From: Bradyrhizobium sp. WSM1743
GTDB taxonomy: Bacteria > Pseudomonadota > Alphaproteobacteria > Rhizobiales > Xanthobacteraceae
NCBI RefSeq assembly: GCF_000473065.1
Contig: NZ_AXAZ01000049.1
Location: 1-61,568 of the forward strand
Direction of reading: 5' to 3'
Length of the DNA stretch: 61,568 bases
Both the position numbers and the translations under genes were made by a program. Below are positions 1 through 11,159 of this stretch, in pieces (position 1 is the stretch's first letter; each line of letters opens with the position of its first letter). The notes beneath the pieces are model-generated. The model did no database searches, was not told the origin of the DNA, and saw nothing but the letters and a program-made list of their open reading frames with translations.

Positions 1-96
1 AAGCCCTACTTGCTGGCACACCTCTTGATCATCCTGCTGCTCGAGCCGCTTGCCCGCGACTTCGAGGACTCTCCCCGCTGGATGCAGGCCGCCTGA
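1..96 (+). CDS. C-terminal end of an unidentified protein (partial)
   Basis: Frame 1 is open from the window edge to a TGA at 94-96 and gives 31 residues. They include a hydrophobic run (LLAHLLIILLLEPLA) followed by a charged tail ending DSPRWMQAA, which would fit the last membrane helix of a multipass protein. The start lies outside the window, so the family cannot be named. The next gene begins more than 800 bp away, so this is not obviously part of its operon. Confidence 0.5.
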   Translation, partial: KPYLLAHLLIILLLEPLARDFEDSPRWMQAA

Positions 97-259
97 CGGC
101 ACCTGGCGCTTGGCGTGTTTTGCAACAACTCGTTGCATCCTTGCTACAAGCGATCATTCCACAACCAACCATCCGTTGCTTCCGCCGCAGAAAGCGAGCG
201 CTTGGGCGGCACCTGCGCGAGCCTCCTCGAAAACGTCCGTATCAATCGATGCTCGCGCT

Positions 260-560
260 ACCTTAACGCCTATGGGGAAGGCCGGGTGCCGGCTGGCACC
301 CGCGGTCCGCTGTGCGCGTAATGCGCTGGAAGTGATGCACAGCGGCATACAGGTAAAGCCAAACATCCGGCCTTCCCTGCGCAGTGGTTTTACGGCTTAT
401 GTCGTGCTCTCCCCGGGGAGCGATGCACTATTGCCCCCGTCGCCTTGCGGATGGCTGATGCGCGCGCCCGGTCGGGCACGACGCATCACCGCAAGCCTTG
501 GCGCACAGACCCCGGGCGCCAGGACCACACGATTTTGCCGTACGCAGGCTGCGCCCGTCG
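260..560 (-). repeat. Dispersed Bradyrhizobium-type repeat inside an 824-bp gene-free stretch (97-920)
   Basis: No ORF between 97 and 920 has convincing codon use or a Shine-Dalgarno site; several frames are open only because of the high GC. Read on the minus strand, the segment with GCGGGTGCCAGCC near 300 and AGGGAAGGCCGG near 380, then TCCCCGGGGAGAGCAC, matches a sequence I remember as recurring many times in Bradyrhizobium genomes. That assignment is recollection, not a search. The rest of the gap (560-920) shows nothing definite beyond a possible promoter for the gene at 921. Confidence 0.4.
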
Positions 561-920
561 TGTGCGCGCCTCGCCTGCTCACGGAGTGACCCGCCCTGCA
601 AACCACCTGCGCGCGACGCTGCCTGCGTCCACCACGTCCCATCCCGCGTTCGTGACGATCGCGATGCGCCCCTCGGCCCGGGTTGGGGTGGCCGGAAGAT
701 GCGATAATTCCGAATTCGAGTAAAGCGAATTATTTTGGGTGCGCTACGTTGACCCCGATCTCGCGTGTCTTGCCCGTCGGGCAATGCAAGGGATGGTGTG
801 GATGACCTGCAACGGCCCCGCCACAGCCGTGCCACGAACAGGTCTCCCCATGGTCCAAAAATGCGCTACGATGACCTCAGCGCGCCCAAAGTCGCGCAGG
901 TTGAGGAACGAGGAAACGAC

Positions 921-1484
921 ATGAGGATGACGATGGGAACGGCGATCGCCGGGGTGGCGGCGCTGGCGGTTGTGGGAATGGCTCTGACGGCGGCTTTCGA
1001 GCCGGTCCGGGCCCATGGGCCGACCCGGCAGAAGGTCCGGGAATCCATCGAGATCAGTGCGCCGCAGGACAAGGTCTGGGCCGCAATCCGCAACTTCCAG
1101 GACATGAGCTGGCTGCCGCCTGTGACCAAGACCACGGGCGAGAGGGGCAACGAGATCGGCGCAACGCGGACGTTGACCCTGACGGGCGGTGCGACCGTCG
1201 AAGAAGAGCTCTACAAATACGAGCCCGACATACAGAGCTATTCGTATCGCATCACCAACGTCGACGTGAAGGTGCTGCCGGTGACCAATTATTCCTCGAC
1301 CTTGACGGTCTCGCCGGCGCCCGACGGAAAGGCGAAGCTGGAATGGGCCGGCGCGTTCTATCGGGGCTATCCCAACAACGATCCGCCGCCGGAGCTGAGC
1401 GACGAAGCCGCCAAGACTGCCGTGAGCGGGCTGTACAAGGCCGGGCTCGAGGCGCTCAAGAAGAAGATTGAGAGCGGCAGCTGA
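921..1484 (+). CDS. Exported SRPBCC-family (MxaD-like) protein
   Basis: 187 residues. The N-terminus (MRMTMGTAIAGVAALAVVGMAL, then AFEPVRAHG) is a signal peptide, so the protein is probably periplasmic. The body, from VRESIEISAPQDKVWAAIRNF to GLEALKKKIES, has the START/SRPBCC pattern: an opening strand, a 'VWAAIRNFQDMSWLPPV' helix-and-loop and a long final helix. Family knowledge: MxaD-type proteins accompany PQQ-dependent methanol/lanthanide dehydrogenases and may help electron transfer to cytochrome c. I chose the ATG at 921, which follows GAGGAACGAGGAAACGAC, over upstream in-frame starts because it gives the signal peptide. The beta-propeller gene starts 2 bp after the stop, so the two are probably one operon. 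No dehydrogenase is visible here. Confidence 0.8.
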   Translation: MRMTMGTAIAGVAALAVVGMALTAAFEPVRAHGPTRQKVRESIEISAPQDKVWAAIRNFQDMSWLPPVTKTTGERGNEIGATRTLTLTGGATVEEELYKYEPDIQSYSYRITNVDVKVLPVTNYSSTLTVSPAPDGKAKLEWAGAFYRGYPNNDPPPELSDEAAKTAVSGLYKAGLEALKKKIESGS

Positions 1485-1486
1485 TC

Positions 1487-2440
1487 GTGAGGGTGCTGGT
1501 TCTGGCGGCGCTCGCCGCCAGCCTTTGTCATGCGAGCCTCGGCAGCGCGTACGCCGAAGAGGCGTTCGTCACCAACCAGCTCAGTGACGATCTGATGATC
1601 GTGGACCTCGCGACCGCGCGCAGCGTCGCGACCATTCCCATCGGCGGCAAGCCGGCCGGCGTCGCCGTCAGTGCGGATGGACGCTTTGCCTATATCACGA
1701 GCCCCGACGCCAAGGCAGTGACGGTGGTGGACGCCGCCGCGCGGCAGGTCGCAGACCGCGTCGATGTCGGCGGTGGGCCGCTCGGCATTGCCGCGGCGCC
1801 TGATGGCCGCACCGTCTATGTCGCCGACTGGTATGCCGCCGCGGTGCGAGTGATCGATACGGCCTCGCGCAGCGTCACCGCCAGCATCGCGGTCGGCGCC
1901 TCACCCTCGGGCCTCGCCGTGACGCCTGACGGCAAGCTGCTGCTCTCTGCGGACCGTGACGACGACAGCGTCTCGGTGGTGGACACCGCGACGCGCCAGC
2001 GCAAGGCGATCACCAAGGTCGGCACGCGTCCGTTCGGCGTCACCGTCGACGCCGATGGCAGGCGCGCCTACACCGCCAATGTCGGCTCCGACGACGTCTC
2101 GGTCATCGACATCGCCGAAGGCAAAGAGATTGGCCGCGTGCCGGTCGGGATGCGTCCCTATGCGGTGGCGCTGACGCAAGAGCGCGGCTTCGTCACCGAC
2201 CAGTATGGCGGCACCGTCAGCGTGTTCGACCTCGCGACGCTGAAGCCGATCAAGCGCATCAATGTCGGCGACTATCCCGAAGGCATCGCGGCGACCGCCG
2301 ACGGCAAGCGCGTCATCGTCGCCTGCTGGGAAAGCAACACGCTTCATATCATCGATGCGGTCGAGCTGAAGGTGATCGGCGAGATCAAGACCGGCGATGG
2401 CCCGCGCGCGTTCGGGGCGTTCCTGCGCAGGACGGAGTAG
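1487..2440 (+). CDS. Periplasmic YVTN-family beta-propeller protein
   Basis: 317 residues starting at GTG. A signal peptide (VRVLVLAALAASLCHASLGSAYAEE) is followed by about seven repeats of the YVTN type, for example FVTNQLSDDLMIVDLATARSV, VAVSADGRFAYITSPDAKAVTVVD and VTVDADGRRAYTANVGSDDVSVID. Such proteins fold as beta-propellers and often occur beside PQQ-dependent alcohol dehydrogenase systems. The 2-bp spacing from the MxaD-like gene supports a shared role in periplasmic C1/alcohol oxidation, but this is inferred from context and no enzyme activity can be assigned. A palindromic repeat starts 14 bp after the stop. Confidence 0.82.
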   Translation: MRVLVLAALAASLCHASLGSAYAEEAFVTNQLSDDLMIVDLATARSVATIPIGGKPAGVAVSADGRFAYITSPDAKAVTVVDAAARQVADRVDVGGGPLGIAAAPDGRTVYVADWYAAAVRVIDTASRSVTASIAVGASPSGLAVTPDGKLLLSADRDDDSVSVVDTATRQRKAITKVGTRPFGVTVDADGRRAYTANVGSDDVSVIDIAEGKEIGRVPVGMRPYAVALTQERGFVTDQYGGTVSVFDLATLKPIKRINVGDYPEGIAATADGKRVIVACWESNTLHIIDAVELKVIGEIKTGDGPRAFGAFLRRTE

Positions 2441-2453
2441 GGCGGGTGCACTT

Positions 2454-2523
2454 GTAGCCCGCATGGAGCAAAGCGGAATGCGGGGCCACTTTCCCGGATT
2501 GCGCTTTGCTCCATCCGGGCTAC
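2454..2523. repeat. Palindromic dispersed repeat (REP-like)
   Basis: The element begins GTAGCCCGCATGGAGCAAAG and ends with the near inverse (CTTTGCTCCATCCGGGCTAC), so it can form one long imperfect hairpin. It lies between two convergent genes, and the stop codon of the HAD gene (2520-2522) is inside its right arm. It may act as a bidirectional terminator. Similar 'TAGCCCGGATGGAGC' repeats are common in this genus (from memory). Confidence 0.75.
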
Positions 2524-3152
2524 GGCACCGGAGAAAACATCGACGCAATCTCGTCCATCCGCTCGAACACATGGTCCGGCCCGAGCGCCCGCAACGCCGC
2601 CGGCGCCGCATAGCCCCAGCACACGGCGCCGCAGGCGATGCCGACGGCCCGCGCCGCCTCGATGTCGCGGACCTCGTCGCCGATCGAAATGACCTTGCTG
2701 GGCTCGACACCCGCGCGCCGAATGACCCGGCGGAATTTTGCAGCCTTGCCGAACAGTGATGCAGAGCAGTCGAAATGTGCGAACAGCGCCGCGGCCTCGC
2801 CGAGCTTCTCGCGCGCATTGGCTTCGCTGTCGGAGGTCACCAGCGCGAGCTGCACGCCGTTCTCAGCCACCGTCCGCAGCATCGCCTCGACGCCCGCAAA
2901 CAGCGAAATCTCAGCGGCTGCCTCCGCCTTCAGCCGCCGCGCATGCCGCGCGATCGCCGGCAGCTTCCACAAGGGCACCTCGAGCCGGGCGAGGATCTCG
3001 CGGCTCGATGCGCGCCGCAGCTCTTCAATCTCCTCAATCGCGACGCGGCGAAAATTGAAGCGATCGGCGACATCGTTGATGGTGCGCAGGAACCAGGGAA
3101 AGCTGTCGGCGAGGGTACCGTCGAGGTCGAAGATGGCGAGGGAGTAGGGCAT
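2520..3152 (-). CDS. HAD-superfamily hydrolase, phosphoglycolate-phosphatase-like
   Basis: 210 residues from the ATG at 3152. Motif I (FDLDGTLADSF, residues about 7-17) supplies the nucleophilic and acid/base aspartates. Motif II is LALVTSDS. Motif III is the Lys of SKVISIGDEVRDIEAA, whose GDEVRDIEAA also supplies the motif IV acids. The helical cap between motifs I and II fits subclass I HAD phosphatases of the Gph type. The substrate is not deducible. A GTG at 3173 would add seven residues (MSSKSAP); I prefer the ATG because HAD proteins usually open a few residues before motif I. The gene converges with the beta-propeller gene across a palindromic repeat. Confidence 0.85.
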   Translation of the reverse strand: MPYSLAIFDLDGTLADSFPWFLRTINDVADRFNFRRVAIEEIEELRRASSREILARLEVPLWKLPAIARHARRLKAEAAAEISLFAGVEAMLRTVAENGVQLALVTSDSEANAREKLGEAAALFAHFDCSASLFGKAAKFRRVIRRAGVEPSKVISIGDEVRDIEAARAVGIACGAVCWGYAAPAALRALGPDHVFERMDEIASMFSPVP

Positions 3153-3271
3153 GGGGGCGGATTTTGAGCTCACCGACGACCGAGAGGTCGCGTGCTAGTA
3201 TTCGCGAGTTCGAGCACAGCCATGCGACACGAGCGGATCGAAATCAACCTGCAATCATCGGCGGCAAGCCT

Positions 3272-3418
3272 ATGCTCTGGCTCGCCGATGAGTGCATCGC
3301 TGCCTCCCCTGTACGAGAGCTGCGCGCCGCTGGTCACGACGTGCCTTATATTGCCGAATATGCCGCGAGCCTGAGCGACATGGAGGTAAGGGCGCTCGCG
3401 GCCCGGCATCGCCATTAA
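3272..3418 (+). pseudogene. Truncated DUF5615 (PIN-like) toxin-type gene
   Basis: The 48-residue ORF opens MLWLADECIAASPVRELRA and continues GHDVPYIAEYAASLSDMEV. This is the typical N-terminal half of DUF5615 proteins, PIN-like putative nucleases that are usually 110-130 residues long. The reading stops after ALAARHRH, so the second half with the remaining acidic residues is missing. No partner antitoxin (often a DUF433 protein) was seen upstream. The stop overlaps the end of the convergent membrane-protein gene by 4 bp, which suggests rearrangement here. Likely a non-functional remnant. Confidence 0.6.
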
Positions 3419-3993
3419 GCGGACTTGACGGCGCTCGAGGAAACGGTGGCGGACCGCAGCCGCTCACTGGCCCATTCGGCAAAAGCAGCGCGTGCGGAGG
3501 GATTGGAAAAGGCTCGCGCCGGTATGAAAAAGCCTTGCCCTGAATTGTACCATATCCCCACCATGGTCGGCGCATCTGTCACGCCCTTGATGGAATGCCA
3601 GGACGTCCGGCGTTCGCTGCCGGAGGTTCTGACGACAATCGAGCTATCGTCAAGAGTGACGTGCCACGTCATTTGCTCTATGCGGTCTAGCTCAAATAGC
3701 TTGTCGTGAATTCGTCGGATGATCTGGCCTGTTACGAAAACCGCGTGAATCTGTCCAAGCACAAAGCAGACTATCAATACAAACAGAGTTTGCGGTGTAG
3801 GCCATTCTAGAGCCAGGGCAAGAAGACCCAATATCATCAGGACGGCCGCAATAACCAGCCCTTGAACTAGGTTGGCTTCCCAATCGATGTGGGCCTTTAG
3901 ACGGTTGCTTATAAGTTTTCGGAAGAACCTGTCTTCCTCTCTGGAGATATTGAATTGGAATCGAAAGCTTGACTGATCAATGACGTCGCTCAA
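3415..3993 (-). CDS. YcxB-like inner-membrane protein
   Basis: 192 residues from a TTG start preceded by GGAGATAAGA on the minus strand. A soluble N-terminus (SSFRFQFNISREEDRFFRKL) precedes two transmembrane helices (about residues 43-63 and 67-86). A C-terminal soluble domain contains ITLDDSSIVVRTSGSERRTSW and ends GQGFFIPARAFSNPSARAAF. The last part (W-x-x-I-x-G ... F-x-I-P-x-x-A-F) matches the YcxB C-terminal domain pattern. The function of the family is unknown. Base composition is lower in GC than the neighbours, which hints at acquisition. Confidence 0.65.
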   Translation of the reverse strand: MSDVIDQSSFRFQFNISREEDRFFRKLISNRLKAHIDWEANLVQGLVIAAVLMILGLLALALEWPTPQTLFVLIVCFVLGQIHAVFVTGQIIRRIHDKLFELDRIEQMTWHVTLDDSSIVVRTSGSERRTSWHSIKGVTDAPTMVGIWYNSGQGFFIPARAFSNPSARAAFAEWASERLRSATVSSSAVKSA

Positions 3994-4188
3994 ATCTTAT
4001 CTCCGCGGCAAAGTCAGTTGAGTATAGCCACCATCCGCGAGATAACCATAGGTTGTGTCGGCGAACGAGGTCTTAGTCGTCAGAACGACTATCCACGGAT
4101 GGGCCGATCGACGTGGCGCCCCTGTCTCCGATATTTGTCTGATTGCAGACCTTTGGCTTTGCGTAGATTGGCCGAGTCCAAAGCGACG

Positions 4189-7167
<2,979 letters not shown>

Positions 7168-7264
7168 CCCGCTGGTCCTCAAGGAATCCAAAGACGCGCG
7201 ATCGCGCCAATGCAAAAGGCGCGCTTCGCCCGGAACCGGGATCGGCGCCGATGGGTGTGGCAGC

Positions 7265-7279
7265 GAACGTAGGAAGAAC
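7265..7279. promoter_or_regulatory. LexA (SOS) box upstream of uvrA
   Basis: GAAC-GTAGGAA-GAAC is an exact match to the direct-repeat SOS box GAAC-N7-GAAC used by alphaproteobacterial LexA. It lies 98 bp before the chosen uvrA start, within the uvrA promoter region, and implies DNA-damage induction of uvrA. Confidence 0.8.
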
Positions 7280-7390
7280 GGCGGAGGATTTCCAGTGGGA
7301 CTTGCGAATCGTCAACGGATTGTTGGCGTGCTGGCGGCATCTGGCAGCAGGAAACACGAGGAACTACGGGGAACGCGCCCGCCCCAACTA

Positions 7391-7416
7391 AAAGGCCGGC
7401 GGTAAAGCCGGCCTTT
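7391..7416 (-). terminator. Intrinsic terminator of the first barrel gene
   Basis: A perfect 10-bp inverted repeat (AAAGGCCGGC / GCCGGCCTTT) with a 6-nt loop lies just after the stop of the gene at 7444. Nearly identical stems follow the other two paralogues at 8382-8406 and 9296-9320. Confidence 0.8.
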
Positions 7417-7443
7417 CGTGACGATGTGACGTCGGTGACAAGA

Positions 7444-8199
7444 TCAGTATCTCGCGACGACCGGGCCGCCGAACGTGTAGTTGAGGCGAACGGTAGCCAT
7501 GTCCACGTCCTGCTTGATGCTGTCGGTGCGGGTGTTCACGCCGAGGAAGGTGAAGGTCTCGTTGTGCCTGCCCATGAACAGGTGGTTGTATTCGACGCCG
7601 ACCGACCAGTTAGGGGCGAAGCCGAATTCTATGCCGGTGCCGACAGTACCGCCCCAGCGCGTTTCGTTCGCGGTGTCGATCGTAACGCCCGCAAAACTGC
7701 CACTGTACTTGTTGTGAGTGACGGCAGCGCCGCCCTTCACGTACCAGAGCACGTTGTTCCAGGCATAACCGACCTGGCCGGTGAAGAGGCCGATGGCGTC
7801 GATCCTGGTCTCGTTCACCACCGGCGCGAGCGCGGCAGGCGAGCTGACGTTCGAACCCTTCAGGTCAGCCCAGTCGCCCTGGGCTTCGAGACCGAACACC
7901 CAGTTGGCGGACTGCCAGCGATAACCGATCTGGCCGCCGACGAGTGCGCCGGTCGCATTGTGACAACCTTCGGCCACTGCCGGGGCGACCGCGAAGGGGC
8001 CGACACTGGTGAGATCCCAACAATTGTGGCTCCAGCCACCGCCGGCGTTGGCGCCGATGTAAAAACCGGTCCAGTTGTAGATGGCGGCCGGAGCGATCGG
8101 CGCCTTGGTGTAGGGGCGCGCCGCGAGATCGGCGGCCGAGGCCGGTGCCAACGCGCTGAGTGCGAACAAACCGGCCGAAGCCAGCAAAAGCTTCTTCAT
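7444..8199 (-). CDS. Outer-membrane beta-barrel protein (Omp25/Omp31 type), copy 1
   Basis: 251 residues. The signal peptide (MKKLLLASAGLFALSALAPASA) is followed by the ADLAARPYTKAP motif and YNWTGFYIGANAGGGW, the standard opening of rhizobial Omp25/Omp31/RopB small barrels. The rest alternates short amphipathic strands, and the protein ends RLNYTFGGPVVARY with the terminal aromatic residue expected for BAM recognition. I chose the second of two ATGs because GGGGA lies 7 nt before it but only 1 nt before the first. Two close paralogues lie directly upstream. Extra cysteines (HNCWDL, EGCHN) could form a loop disulphide; copy 3 has them too and copy 2 does not. Confidence 0.88.
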   Translation of the reverse strand: MKKLLLASAGLFALSALAPASAADLAARPYTKAPIAPAAIYNWTGFYIGANAGGGWSHNCWDLTSVGPFAVAPAVAEGCHNATGALVGGQIGYRWQSANWVFGLEAQGDWADLKGSNVSSPAALAPVVNETRIDAIGLFTGQVGYAWNNVLWYVKGGAAVTHNKYSGSFAGVTIDTANETRWGGTVGTGIEFGFAPNWSVGVEYNHLFMGRHNETFTFLGVNTRTDSIKQDVDMATVRLNYTFGGPVVARY

Positions 8200-8381
8200 A
8201 TCCATTCCCCAGTTCCGTTTCTCTTTCTCGCCTTCCGCGAAGCGGAAGAGCAGCGGACCCTATGACCCAACTGATGCCATTGCTACACCATTAAAGCTAA
8301 AGGTTGTGTCACCCGGGAGCCACATCTCGCCGAAAACGCTAGTGGCGGGCTGGCGTATATTGCTACGCGTGAAAACAACAA

Positions 8382-8406
8382 AAAGGCCGGCGCGAGGCCG
8401 GCCTTT
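8382..8406 (-). terminator. Intrinsic terminator of the second barrel gene
   Basis: The stem AAAGGCCGGC / GCCGGCCTTT with loop GCGAG lies 30 bp after the stop at 8436. It has the same stem as the terminators at 7391 and 9296. Confidence 0.8.
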
Positions 8407-8435
8407 CGTAACGCGGGTAGCGTCGGAGACGAAGC

Positions 8436-9107
8436 TTAGTACTTCGCGACGATCGGGCCGCCGAAGTGATAGTTCACGCCGACCTGCACGGTGTGGTACT
8501 CGAGCGTGCCAGTCGTGAGAGGGGCACCGATACCCGAGAAGTAGGTCTCGCCGCCGAGGTTGCGATAGAGGTACTCGCCCTTGACCGACCACTGCGGAGC
8601 GAAGAACGCCTCGACACCGGCGCCGACAGTCCAGCCCGAGTGCCACTTGGAGTCGGAGATCGACACGGCGCCCGCGGTGGCGGTGATCTTGTTGTCGACC
8701 CAGGCGTAACCGCCGGTGCCGTAGAACAGCACATTGTTGACGGCGTAGCCGATGCGGCCGCGCACGGTGCCCATCGCGTCGGTCTTCGACTTCACGGAGA
8801 CGCCGAGAATGCTGACCGTGTCGCTGGCGTCAGCCCACGCACCGTCGGCCTCGACACCGAACACGATGTTGCCGGTCTGCCAGTTGTAGCCGGCGGTGCC
8901 GCCGACGAAGCCGCCCTTCATCTTGATGTCGGATGCGTTCTGCCAAGCACCGCCGCCGACGATACCGAGGTAGAAACCGGTCCAGTTGTAGACAGCAGCG
9001 ATCGGAGCGACCGGAGCCTTGGTGTAGGGGCGGGCTGCCAGATCAGCTGCCGACGCGGGGGCCGCAAGAGCGAACAAACAGGCCGAAGCCAACAAAACCT
9101 TCTTCAT
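8436..9107 (-). CDS. Outer-membrane beta-barrel protein (Omp25/Omp31 type), copy 2
   Basis: 223 residues from the ATG at 9107. An upstream extension is rejected because it precedes a clear signal peptide (MKKVLLASACLFALAAPASA). The ADLAARPYTKAPVAP motif and VYNWTGFYLGIVGGGAW follow, then barrel strands such as FVGGTAGYNWQTGNIVFGVEADG and WSVKGEYLYRNLG. The C-terminus is VNYHFGGPIVAKY. It is the most diverged of the three copies: it lacks the loop cysteines and is about 28 residues shorter. A channel or envelope-stabilising role is typical of the family; the substrate is unknown. Confidence 0.88.
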   Translation of the reverse strand: MKKVLLASACLFALAAPASAADLAARPYTKAPVAPIAAVYNWTGFYLGIVGGGAWQNASDIKMKGGFVGGTAGYNWQTGNIVFGVEADGAWADASDTVSILGVSVKSKTDAMGTVRGRIGYAVNNVLFYGTGGYAWVDNKITATAGAVSISDSKWHSGWTVGAGVEAFFAPQWSVKGEYLYRNLGGETYFSGIGAPLTTGTLEYHTVQVGVNYHFGGPIVAKY

Positions 9108-9295
9108 TTTCAACTTAATCCCAGTCCCAGTTTCTGTTGTTGCCTTCCGTGACGGAAGGGCAGCGGACTCAACGGCCCAACTGACGCCGTCTCTACACCA
9201 GCAAAGCCGCAAGTTGTGTCTCCGAAAAGCCACATAGCGGCAAAAGGTGATGGTTGCTGACTTATTACGCTTAAGCGAATTCGCGCCCAAAACAA

Positions 9296-9320
9296 AAAGG
9301 CCGGCGCGAGGCCGGCCTTT
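9296..9320 (-). terminator. Intrinsic terminator of the third barrel gene
   Basis: The stem AAAGGCCGGC / GCCGGCCTTT has the same GCGAG loop as the terminator at 8382. On the minus strand it is followed by a T-rich run (TTTTTGTTTT). Confidence 0.8.
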
Positions 9321-9346
9321 GTTTTTCAAATAATATCAGCGAGATA

Positions 9347-10114
9347 TCAGTACCTTGCGATCGCCGGGCCGCCCCAGCGATAGTTCACGCGGATGAGGCC
9401 GATATCGACGTCTTGGCTGATGCGCTCGGAACGCGTGACAACACCGAGCGGGGCAATGCCGAAATTGCCGGATCCGGTGAAGTTGATCGTGCGGTTGCCG
9501 AGGAAGATGTGATCGTACTCGAAGCCGACCGACCAGTTCGGCGCAAACCCGAATTCGATGCCTGCACCGACCGTGGCACCCCAACGGGTCTCGTTGGCCC
9601 GATCGAATTCGAGGCCTGTCGCCAGATCGTAGCTCCGATAGCGATCACCGACCACGGCGCCGCCGCCCTTCACGTAGAGCAGCACGTTGTTCCAGGCGTA
9701 GCCGACCTGGCCGGTGAGCAAACCGAAAGCGTTGATCTTGGAACGGTCGCGGAGGCCGGTCAGCGGGCTGACGTTGTCGCCGGAAAAGTCGGCCCAGTTG
9801 CCCTGGCCCTCGAGGCCGAACACCCAGTTCGCCGACTGCCAGCGATAGCCGGCCTGGCCACCGACCGTGCCGCCCGTCGCGTTGTGGCAGCCCTCGCCAA
9901 GAACACCGGTCACCGGCGTCACGAAGTCCCAGCACTTGTGGCTCGTGCCGCCGCCGCCGTTGATGCCGATATAGAAGCCGCTCCAGTCGTAGATGGCAGC
10001 GACCGCCGGCGCCGGAGCCTTGGTGTAAGGACGCGCAGCGAGATCCGCCGCGCTTGCCGGAGCCGACAGGACCAACGCCATTGCACTGATTGCACTAAAC
10101 AGAATCTTATTCAT
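9347..10114 (-). CDS. Outer-membrane beta-barrel protein (Omp25/Omp31 type), copy 3
   Basis: 255 residues from the ATG at 10114, which has a GGGGAG Shine-Dalgarno 6 nt upstream. The signal peptide is MNKILFSAISAMALVLSAPASA, then ADLAARPYTKAPAPAV and YDWSGFYIGINGGGG. It resembles copy 1 more than copy 2: it shares the two loop cysteines (KCWDF, EGCHN), YRWQSANWVFGLE, GYAWNNVLLYVKGG and FGFAPNWSVGFEYDH. The C-terminus is RVNYRWGGPAIARY. Tandem duplication is the simplest origin of the three genes. Confidence 0.88.
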   Translation of the reverse strand: MNKILFSAISAMALVLSAPASAADLAARPYTKAPAPAVAAIYDWSGFYIGINGGGGTSHKCWDFVTPVTGVLGEGCHNATGGTVGGQAGYRWQSANWVFGLEGQGNWADFSGDNVSPLTGLRDRSKINAFGLLTGQVGYAWNNVLLYVKGGGAVVGDRYRSYDLATGLEFDRANETRWGATVGAGIEFGFAPNWSVGFEYDHIFLGNRTINFTGSGNFGIAPLGVVTRSERISQDVDIGLIRVNYRWGGPAIARY

Positions 10115-10554
10115 TGCAGTCTCCCCAGTTTCGCCCGCTTCTCGAAGTCCCCGAAGCGGCTGATCAGGCGCGACGCCCATATGAACTAATTCCGAGGCAA
10201 CCGTAGCCTAAGGAAAGGGCAGAGTCCGTCTCCGAAATGCCACACTCGGCCACCGACAGAAGTGGCTGCAACTTGATGAAGGTTAAGAGGTTTTCATCGT
10301 TCGCGGGAACCCGAAAAAGTTCCATCCGAGGGCTGCCTTTTTCACCGGCGTTGCGGCTGAGTGCTTTGGCGCGCCGCCGCGAAGAACAAATCTGGAACAG
10401 AGCCGAGGGCGATGCTATATGTGGGGATAACCTTGAGGGTGGCGGGCTGATCGGTGCCCGCAAGCGTATAGGGTCGCCTCGACAGGGCGCGGAGGAACGC
10501 GGGCAGCGAATTCGCCCTTTTGAAATTCAGTGGCATTCGGAGTGGAGAGCGGCG
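10115..10554. other. Intergenic region between divergent omp and ssb genes
   Basis: This 440-bp region must hold the promoters of the barrel gene (leftward) and ssb (rightward). An interrupted palindrome, GTTCGCGGGAAC, occurs near 10299-10310. It is not the alphaproteobacterial SOS box form, and I found no GAAC-N7-GAAC here. No credible additional gene was seen. Confidence 0.4.
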
Positions 10555-11049
10555 ATGGCGGGAAGCGTCAACAAGGTCATTCTGGTTGGAAATCTCGGCA
10601 AGGATCCTGAAATCCGCCGCACCCAGGACGGGCGGCCGATCGCGAATTTGAGCATCGCCACGTCGGAGACCTGGCGTGACAAGAACACGGGCGAGCGCAA
10701 GGAAAAGACCGAGTGGCACCGCGTCGTGATCTTCAACGAAGGGCTCTGCAAGGTCGCCGAACAGTATCTGAAGAAGGGCGCGAAGGTTTACATCGAGGGT
10801 GCGCTGCAGACCCGCAAATGGACCGACCAGAGCGGCGTCGAGAAGTACTCGACCGAGGTCGTGCTCCAGGGCTTCAACTCGACGCTGACCATGCTCGACG
10901 GCCGCGGTGGCGGCGGAGGAGGCGGCAGCTTTGGCGACGAGCCGGGCGGCGATTTCGGCTCCTCCGGTCCGGTCAGCAGCGCACCGCGCCGTCCGGTGGC
11001 CGCCGGTGGGGGCCGCAACAGCGACATGGACGACGATATCCCGTTCTGA
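10555..11049 (+). CDS. ssb: Single-stranded DNA-binding protein
   Basis: 164 residues. The N-terminal OB fold starts AGSVNKVILVGNLGKDPEIR and includes ANLSIATSETWRDK and KTEWHRVVIFNEGLCKVAEQYLKKGAKVYIEG, typical of bacterial SSB. A glycine-rich linker (GRGGGGGGGSFGDEPGG) leads to the acidic tail DMDDDIPF, the peptide that binds DnaG, RecO, PriA and other partners. The ATG at 10555 matches the family start; the longer upstream reading frame has poor codon use. SSB coats single-stranded DNA in replication and repair. Confidence 0.97.
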   Translation: MAGSVNKVILVGNLGKDPEIRRTQDGRPIANLSIATSETWRDKNTGERKEKTEWHRVVIFNEGLCKVAEQYLKKGAKVYIEGALQTRKWTDQSGVEKYSTEVVLQGFNSTLTMLDGRGGGGGGGSFGDEPGGDFGSSGPVSSAPRRPVAAGGGRNSDMDDDIPF

Positions 11050-11134
11050 GCGGGTGGACGGCTTGACGAGGGCGCGCCGGCGGGCTCCGGCGGCACCTCC
11101 AGCGTCGTGTCAGCAAATCTTACTAATTGATAGG

Positions 11135-11159
11135 GCGGGCTCGGATTTTCCGGGCCCGC
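11135..11159 (+). terminator. Probable terminator of ssb
   Basis: The 11-bp stem GCGGGCTCGGA / TCCGGGCCCGC has one G-U type mismatch and a 3-nt loop, and is followed by TTCATGTTT. It lies about 85 bp after the ssb stop. The T-tract is weak, so the call is moderate. Confidence 0.5.

Noticed and set aside
10299..10310. GTTCGCGGGAAC upstream of ssb as an SOS box
   Set aside because: It is a palindrome with a 4-nt spacer, not the direct repeat GAAC-N7-GAAC used by alphaproteobacterial LexA.
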